Source of the DNA: Gymnorhina tibicen
Taxonomy: Eukaryota; Chordata; Aves; Passeriformes; Artamidae
Direction of reading: 5' to 3'
DNA: 64,000 nt
Assembly (NCBI GenBank): GCA_013399875.1
Contig: VXAZ01009309.1
Coordinates: forward strand, 2,476,469-2,540,468
The notes beneath the pieces are model-generated. The model worked only from the letters and a program-made list of their open reading frames with translations, searched no databases and was not told the origin of the DNA. Each line of letters opens with the position of its first letter. The first letter of the stretch is position 1. Below, piece by piece: positions 63,101 through 64,000 of this stretch. The translations under genes were made by a program, and so were the position numbers.

Positions 63101-63675
63101 AAGTCCCTGCTATGACTGTGCAGAGCAAAGTGGAAGCTCATTACCCACATACCAGTTAGGGGATCCAGTTGTCCAGAGGCAAAGCTGTTCTCCATCTTTC
63201 AGCTCTGCTCCAGCTCTGCTTACTTGGTCTCCACGTCTGAAACAACCGTGCAAAAGGACTGGCCACTGCTGCCCTCTGAGAACAGCCCAGGGTGTTCATA
63301 TGCTGATATAAATATAATTTATATGCTGATATAAATATAAATTTTCTCATCTCTAATTGCTGACTGCCCATGAAGAGCCTCAGCATTTACATTTCCGTGG
63401 TGTTTGCAAATCTTACCTGCTATTATTAATTTCTCAGCCTTGTGAAGGAGTCTTAGGAGAGGCAGGGATATGACAGAGCTGGTAAAGGTCCTGCTGTGGG
63501 TCAGTGCACTTTGCAGAGCTGCCTGGGAGCTCAGGAATGGTCAGAGAGTTGGGAAAATCAGCTCCATCCATCCATCCATCCATCCATCCACCCATCCATC
63601 CATCCATCCATCCATCCGCCCATCCATCCCCCTGTTCCTGCCAGTTCAGCACTTACCTTTTGAAGCCTCAGCCAT
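30034..63675 (-). CDS. CCDC187: CEP350-family centrosomal protein, CCDC187 position (24 coding exons)
   Basis: Probably a centrosome, basal-body or microtubule-associated protein, by analogy with CEP350. Coding exons from the start: 63657-63675, 62398-62441, 61520-61613, 59706-60311, 57765-57863, 55086-55214, 54052-54764, 53597-53688, 52832-53511, 47684-47839, 42278-42381, 41783-41893, 40829-40904, 40160-40287, 39847-40034, 39129-39216, 38190-38410, 35919-36102, 35573-35741, 32494-34847, 31523-31864, 31041-31184, 30472-30585, 30034-30189. These total 7011 bases, 2336 residues, with every phase matching. Conserved blocks, in CEP350 order: N-terminal [41 protein letters not shown], the [19 protein letters not shown] coiled coil, [19 protein letters not shown]-Gly (1739-1808) and the C-terminal [12 protein letters not shown] domain. 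Synteny (next to QSOX2, not QSOX1) points to CCDC187 rather than CEP350. First exon, exon 10 boundary and exon 13 are the least certain. Confidence 0.85.
30472..30585 (-). CDS. CCDC187: CEP350-like exon 23
   Basis: Exactly 38 codons, ending [20 protein letters not shown] followed by ILI. This matches CEP350 WQKMMKFGRKKRDRVDHILV in the C-terminal domain. The acceptor is TTTGTTCAG and the donor GTAAGC. Confidence 0.9.
31041..31184 (-). CDS. CCDC187: CEP350-like exon 22
   Basis: Exactly 48 codons beginning [14 protein letters not shown], equivalent to CEP350 AVFDLTKEIFEEIF, then [20 protein letters not shown]. The acceptor is TTTGTTGCAG and the donor GTATGT. Confidence 0.88.
31523..31864 (-). 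CDS. CCDC187: CEP350-like exon 21
   Basis: Exactly 114 codons. It includes [10 protein letters not shown] and [11 protein letters not shown], matching the CEP350 C-terminal segments AAEELWKWKE and IESTSKRVYKQ. The acceptor is TCTCTCTTGAAG and the donor GTATTT. Confidence 0.88.
32494..34847 (-). CDS. CCDC187: CEP350-like exon 20 (large exon with the CAP-Gly domain)
   Basis: A 2354-base uninterrupted exon. The first half is acidic and Ser-rich (low complexity). Residues about 1739-1808 form a CAP-Gly domain: [60 protein letters not shown] and [10 protein letters not shown]. It aligns with the CEP350 CAP-Gly domain throughout, and as in CEP350 the canonical GKNDG is replaced (here GDSAG). An acidic stretch and a helix-rich part ([20 protein letters not shown]) follow. 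Such domains bind microtubule plus-end or tubulin-tail EEY/F motifs. Confidence 0.95.
34988..35047 (+). mobile_element. CR1 LINE 3' tail remnant
   Basis: TGATCCTTGTGGGTCCCTTC followed by CAAATCAGAATG and TTCTATGATTCTATGAAA is the recognisable CR1 3' end with its ATTCTATG tail repeats. It sits in the intron just upstream of exon 20 of the CEP350-like gene. Only about 60 bases remain. Confidence 0.8.
35573..35741 (-). CDS. CCDC187: CEP350-like exon 19
   Basis: Encodes [20 protein letters not shown] and ends [13 protein letters not shown]. It lacks a strong family match. The acceptor is TTTACATTCTAG and the donor GTCAAT. The one-base phase carries into the large exon 20. Confidence 0.7.
35919..36102 (-). 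CDS. CCDC187: CEP350-like exon 18
   Basis: Encodes [20 protein letters not shown] and later [14 protein letters not shown]. It shows no clear match in CEP350, but the splice sites are good (AACTGTTTACAG, GTAAGG) and the phase is consistent with exons 17 and 19. Confidence 0.72.
36103..38189. other. CCDC187: CEP350-like intron 17
   Basis: A 2.1 kb AT-rich intron without a recognisable repeat, exon or RNA gene. The small open frames on either strand lack coding character. Confidence 0.55.
38190..38410 (-). CDS. CCDC187: CEP350-like exon 17 (coiled coil)
   Basis: Encodes [20 protein letters not shown], then [11 protein letters not shown] and [10 protein letters not shown]. This matches CEP350 AEIKRLQEANKAARKERQLI, LKQQEEIEKIR and LQEKLKSAG. 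The acceptor is CTTTGCGTAG and the donor GTAAGT. Confidence 0.88.
39129..39216 (-). CDS. CCDC187: CEP350-like exon 16
   Basis: Encodes [20 protein letters not shown] followed by ILTELKREQ, in the place of the CEP350 PPLRKKQRGLLLRLQQEK segment. The acceptor follows GATCTCCAG and the donor is GTAATG. Phases match both sides. Confidence 0.8.
39475..39641. repeat. 51-bp minisatellite in a CEP350-like intron
   Basis: Copies start at 39475, 39526, 39577 and (partial) 39629. The unit holds CAGCCCGGTCAGTGCTGAGG, GACACCCTCACGTCCATCCC and TGAGGGCTCCT. Because 51 is a multiple of three, it keeps a plus-strand frame open (39339-39620), which should not be read as a gene. Confidence 0.9.
39847..40034 (-). 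CDS. CCDC187: CEP350-like exon 15 (coiled coil)
   Basis: Encodes [20 protein letters not shown] followed by [13 protein letters not shown]. This is close to CEP350 EMRAAHQSSLLRLREKALKE followed by KTKAELAWLEHQK, one of the strongest family matches. The acceptor is CTGTCCCCAG and the donor GTGAGG. Confidence 0.88.
40160..40287 (-). CDS. CCDC187: CEP350-like exon 14
   Basis: Encodes [15 protein letters not shown], then [20 protein letters not shown], a Ser/Asp-rich segment like those flanking the CEP350 coiled coils. The donor is GTAACA. The acceptor lies within CCAGCAG, so the start could be 40284 or 40287. Confidence 0.65.
40829..40904 (-). CDS. CCDC187: CEP350-like exon 13 (candidate)
   Basis: A 76-base candidate reading [20 protein letters not shown] followed by SGSQN. 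The acceptor follows TTTCTTACCTTTAG; the donor GTGGGA is mediocre. It is included because it alone repairs the phase between exons 12 and 14. It has no clear family match. Confidence 0.45.
41783..41893 (-). CDS. CCDC187: CEP350-like exon 12 (coiled coil)
   Basis: Exactly 37 codons: [20 protein letters not shown], then [17 protein letters not shown]. It is a continuous predicted coiled coil resembling CEP350 EALESQRQLEETRNKAAQ. The acceptor follows TTTCCCAACACAG and the donor is GTAAGT. Confidence 0.78.
42278..42381 (-). CDS. CCDC187: CEP350-like exon 11 (coiled coil)
   Basis: Encodes [20 protein letters not shown] followed by [14 protein letters not shown], a heptad-rich helix in the position of the CEP350 AQQQRHERDLALLKLKAEQ coiled coil. 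The acceptor is CTCCTGCAG and the donor GTCAGT. Confidence 0.72.
42382..47683. other. CCDC187: CEP350-like intron 10
   Basis: A 5.3 kb intron, mostly AT-rich, with an A run at 45589-45602. I see no named transposon, and no open frame on either strand resembles CEP350 or another known protein. A missed small exon cannot be excluded. Confidence 0.5.
47684..47839 (-). CDS. CCDC187: CEP350-like exon 10 (5' boundary uncertain)
   Basis: Encodes [20 protein letters not shown] followed by about 25 further residues ending FEQDLG. The donor GTAAGG joins exon 11 to read DLGEGDLH. The 5' end is unclear: AG at 47840-47841 keeps the frame from exon 9, whereas the nicer acceptor before 47852 does not unless another small exon exists in the 5 kb intron. 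Confidence 0.6.
49285..49298. promoter_or_regulatory. Overlapping AP-1 (TGAGTCA) and octamer (ATTTGCAT) sites
   Basis: TGAGTCA at 49285-49291 shares its last base with ATTTGCAT at 49291-49298, perfect consensus for bZIP and POU factors. It lies in an intron within a stretch (49260-49460) of higher-complexity mixed sequence. Function is inferred only from the motifs. Confidence 0.3.
51690..51935. other. GC-rich intronic island with degenerate repeats
   Basis: A sharp CpG- and G+C-rich patch inside AT-rich intron sequence. It repeats motifs such as CCACCGACCGGGCCCGGG, GGATCCACCGACCGCTCCCG and GGATCCGCCGCTCCCGG, so it is probably a decayed GC-rich minisatellite. A strong donor-like GTGAGT on the minus strand ends near 51912. 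An alternative promoter is possible but unproven. Confidence 0.5.
51948..52700. repeat. Diverged local duplication
   Basis: Segment 51981-52166 recurs at 52515-52699: both run TTATCCACAG, TACTTCTGGGAAAGCCTAGG, CCAAA and AAGCCACAGAT, in the same order with moderate divergence. The left flank 51948-51985 (GGCACATTTAGCAG, ATATCCAGCTTTGTT) recurs at 52252-52293. The right copy carries about 220 extra bases between the two parts. Part of the unit resembles a MIR-like core-SINE, but this is uncertain. Confidence 0.7.
52832..53511 (-). CDS. CCDC187: CEP350-like exon 9
   Basis: A 680-base exon. Its central block [20 protein letters not shown] followed by LSGAS matches the CEP350 block SKLDRIEALKATAASLSSRI followed by LAGAS. 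The rest is Ser/Pro/Asp-rich and unconserved. The acceptor follows TTTCTTTTCACAG and the donor is GTAAAT. Confidence 0.85.
53597..53688 (-). CDS. CCDC187: CEP350-like exon 8
   Basis: Encodes [18 protein letters not shown] plus a short Ser/Pro tail. The splice sites are clear (CTTTTCTTCAG and GTACTC) and the phase is correct on both sides. Family similarity is modest. Confidence 0.72.
54052..54764 (-). CDS. CCDC187: CEP350-like exon 7 (coiled coil)
   Basis: A 237-codon exon. After a Ser-rich part comes the CEP350-type helix: [40 protein letters not shown] and [16 protein letters not shown]350 has the same arrangement (VRQYIVRQQEERKRK, then LQELYRKQKEAF). The acceptor follows CTTTCCCACAG and the donor is GTAAGT. 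Confidence 0.88.
55086..55214 (-). CDS. CCDC187: CEP350-like exon 6
   Basis: Encodes [19 protein letters not shown], matching CEP350 SSWRDGQKLVKKILGPAP. The acceptor follows CTCTGTTTCAG. The donor, GTACAG after CCTTTG, is weaker but keeps the frame into exon 7. Confidence 0.78.
55215..57764. other. CCDC187: CEP350-like intron 5
   Basis: Non-coding apart from one doubtful alternative exon (56138-56250). It contains a run of A, then C, then A at 57164-57198 and a T tract at 56033-56043. Confidence 0.5.
56138..56250 (-). CDS. Possible alternative terminal exon of the CEP350-like gene
   Basis: Reads [20 protein letters not shown], then [16 protein letters not shown] and a TGA stop. It has codon-like composition and an AG (CCCAAAGCACAG) in the right phase to follow exon 5. 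No poly(A) signal lies close downstream and the acceptor is weak, so this may be chance. Confidence 0.25.
57765..57863 (-). CDS. CCDC187: CEP350-like exon 5
   Basis: Encodes about 33 residues rich in Arg and Ser, ending [15 protein letters not shown]. There is no strong family match, but both splice sites are good (a T/C tract before AAAG, donor GTAAGG) and the phases fit both neighbours. Confidence 0.6.
57864..59705. other. CCDC187: CEP350-like intron 4
   Basis: Ordinary-composition intron. No repeats or additional exons were recognised; the minus frame at 57864-58111 is read-through from exon 5. Confidence 0.5.
59706..60311 (-). CDS. CCDC187: CEP350-like exon 4
   Basis: A long low-complexity Pro/Ser-rich part is followed by [17 protein letters not shown] and [15 protein letters not shown]. 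These match the CEP350 blocks KLEKLKERIRKQ and VRKVATAPPAPAYKG in the same order. The donor end is firm. The acceptor is ambiguous between two nearby AGs (exon start 60311 or 60313); only 60311 keeps the frame from exon 3. Confidence 0.78.
60935..61005. repeat. AT-rich simple repeat (AAATAAATATT type)
   Basis: Imperfect repeats of TTAAATAAATATT and near variants in an intron of the CEP350-like gene. Confidence 0.7.
61520..61613 (-). CDS. CCDC187: CEP350-like exon 3
   Basis: Begins [14 protein letters not shown], continuing the CEP350 helix (RHIENKLE), then a basic segment [12 protein letters not shown]. The acceptor follows CCTTTTCACAG and the donor is GTGAGT. Confidence 0.8.
62398..62441 (-). 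CDS. CCDC187: CEP350-like exon 2
   Basis: A 44-base exon encoding [14 protein letters not shown], matching the CEP350 N-terminal helix (SWDALSQTKAAL). The acceptor follows TTGGTTCCACAG and the donor is GTATGT. The match continues directly into exon 3, which confirms the splice. Confidence 0.8.
63299..63345. repeat. 23-base tandem duplication
   Basis: ATATGCTGATATAAATATAA followed by TTT occurs twice in direct succession, with one base of difference. Confidence 0.8.
63563..63629. repeat. CCAT tetranucleotide microsatellite
   Basis: About 16 units of TCCA, interrupted by CCCA and CCGCC. The minus-strand frame reading GWMDGWMDG is this repeat. It lies about 30 bases from the donor of the candidate first exon. 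Confidence 0.95.
63657..63675 (-). CDS. CCDC187: CEP350-like exon 1 (start codon, candidate)
   Basis: Encodes MAEASK plus one base, followed by the strong donor GTAAGT. Its phase joins exon 2 exactly. An in-frame TGA lies 21 codons upstream (63739-63741), which agrees with this ATG being the start unless an unseen splice lies between. CEP350 itself has a longer, unrelated leader, so an extra upstream exon is possible. Confidence 0.5.
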
Positions 63676-64000
63676 GCATGGAACAGAATCTCCACTCAGG
63701 AGATGTGCAAAAGCCCTTTGGAGATGATCTGCAGCCTTTCAAGAGTGGCCAATCCCCAAGGCGCTTCCAAAGGGAGGTGTGAGAGTGATCACAGCACTGA
63801 ACTTCCCCTGTACTGCTCCTTCCCTGGCTGAGCCACCCACGGGCTCCCTGCTACCAGCTGGGAACGCAGAAGAGACACGTCCCAGGTCAGTCCCTGCCCT
63901 GCCCATGAGTCCTTCGAGGAGTGGGAGGACCGGAGGAGTCCCACCAGCCCCTCCAGGGCTCAGCCATCGCCACACCTTTGTTTGTGCCCCTCCGTGCAGG
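63676..64000 (-). promoter_or_regulatory. CCDC187: 5' flank or 5' UTR of the CEP350-like gene
   Basis: Moderately G+C-rich sequence upstream of the candidate start codon. An in-frame stop is at 63739-63741. A TTCTGCGTTCCCAG acceptor-like site near 63850-63870 could begin a 5' UTR exon. No TATA box or dense CpG island is visible, and the true promoter may lie beyond the window. Confidence 0.3.

Larger units (their letters stand above)
60312..63656. other. CCDC187: CEP350-like introns 1-3
   Basis: Introns around the small exons 2 and 3. They hold an AAATAAATATT-rich tract at about 60935-61005, a 23-base tandem pair at 63299-63345 and a CCAT microsatellite at 63563-63629. Nothing else was recognised. 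Confidence 0.5.

Noticed and set aside
63156..63386. Micro-exon near 63229-63241 between TTGTTTCAG and GTAAGC
   Set aside because: It would be 13 bases long, breaks the good phase match between exons 1 and 2, and has no family support.
63434..63652. Gly/Trp/Met/Asp-repeat peptide
   Set aside because: Translation of the CCAT microsatellite.
1..64000. tRNA, rRNA, snRNA, CRISPR, viral or bacterial mobile elements
   Set aside because: Looked for in both strands by eye; no convincing cloverleaf, repeat-spacer array, gag/pol-like frame or insertion sequence was found.

Overview
The window looks like nuclear DNA from a bird. CR1 LINE 3' ends with the typical ATTCTATGATTCTATGA tail lie at about 26985-27382 and 34988-35047. 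The genes have many small vertebrate-type exons with GT-AG introns, and introns are short for such genes. Gene order matches the LHX3-QSOX2-CCDC187 block (human 9q34.3); I infer an avian microchromosome (chromosome 17 in chicken numbering). Species cannot be told.

Layout, left to right. (1) 1-760: a CpG-rich island with clustered homeodomain-type TAAT/TAATCC sites, probably the upstream promoter region of LHX3, whose own exons would lie off the left edge. (2) 1808-26621, minus strand: QSOX2, a quiescin sulfhydryl oxidase. All twelve coding exons could be placed and joined in frame to give 683 residues: signal peptide, thioredoxin domain with CGHC, second thioredoxin-like domain, helix-rich region, Erv/ALR domain with CKAC, a CPAC pair and a C-terminal membrane anchor. 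(3) 25.7-27.4 kb: the QSOX2 5' end is packed with three unrelated minisatellites (44/88 bp in intron 1, 29 bp just upstream of the start, 40 bp grown inside a CR1 fragment). (4) 30034-63675, minus strand: a large CEP350-family gene, by synteny CCDC187 or a CEP350-like paralog. I placed 24 coding exons; their phases all agree and give about 2336 residues, including a CEP350-type N-terminal helix, coiled coils, a CAP-Gly domain and the CEP350 C-terminal domain. (5) 63676-64000: 5' flank or 5' UTR.

The two genes lie head to tail on the minus strand with about 3.4 kb between stop and start codons. They do not share a pathway: QSOX2 makes disulfides in the secretory route, whereas the CEP350-like protein should act at centrosomes, basal bodies or microtubules. 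Their adjacency mirrors LHX4-QSOX1-CEP350 on another chromosome, so it reflects ancient block duplication rather than joint function. I found no RNA genes, CRISPR arrays, viral genes or bacterial-type elements. The points most worth a second look are the intact CEP350-like paralog with its CAP-Gly domain, loss of the tryptophan next to the QSOX2 CGHC motif, and the minisatellites around the QSOX2 promoter.
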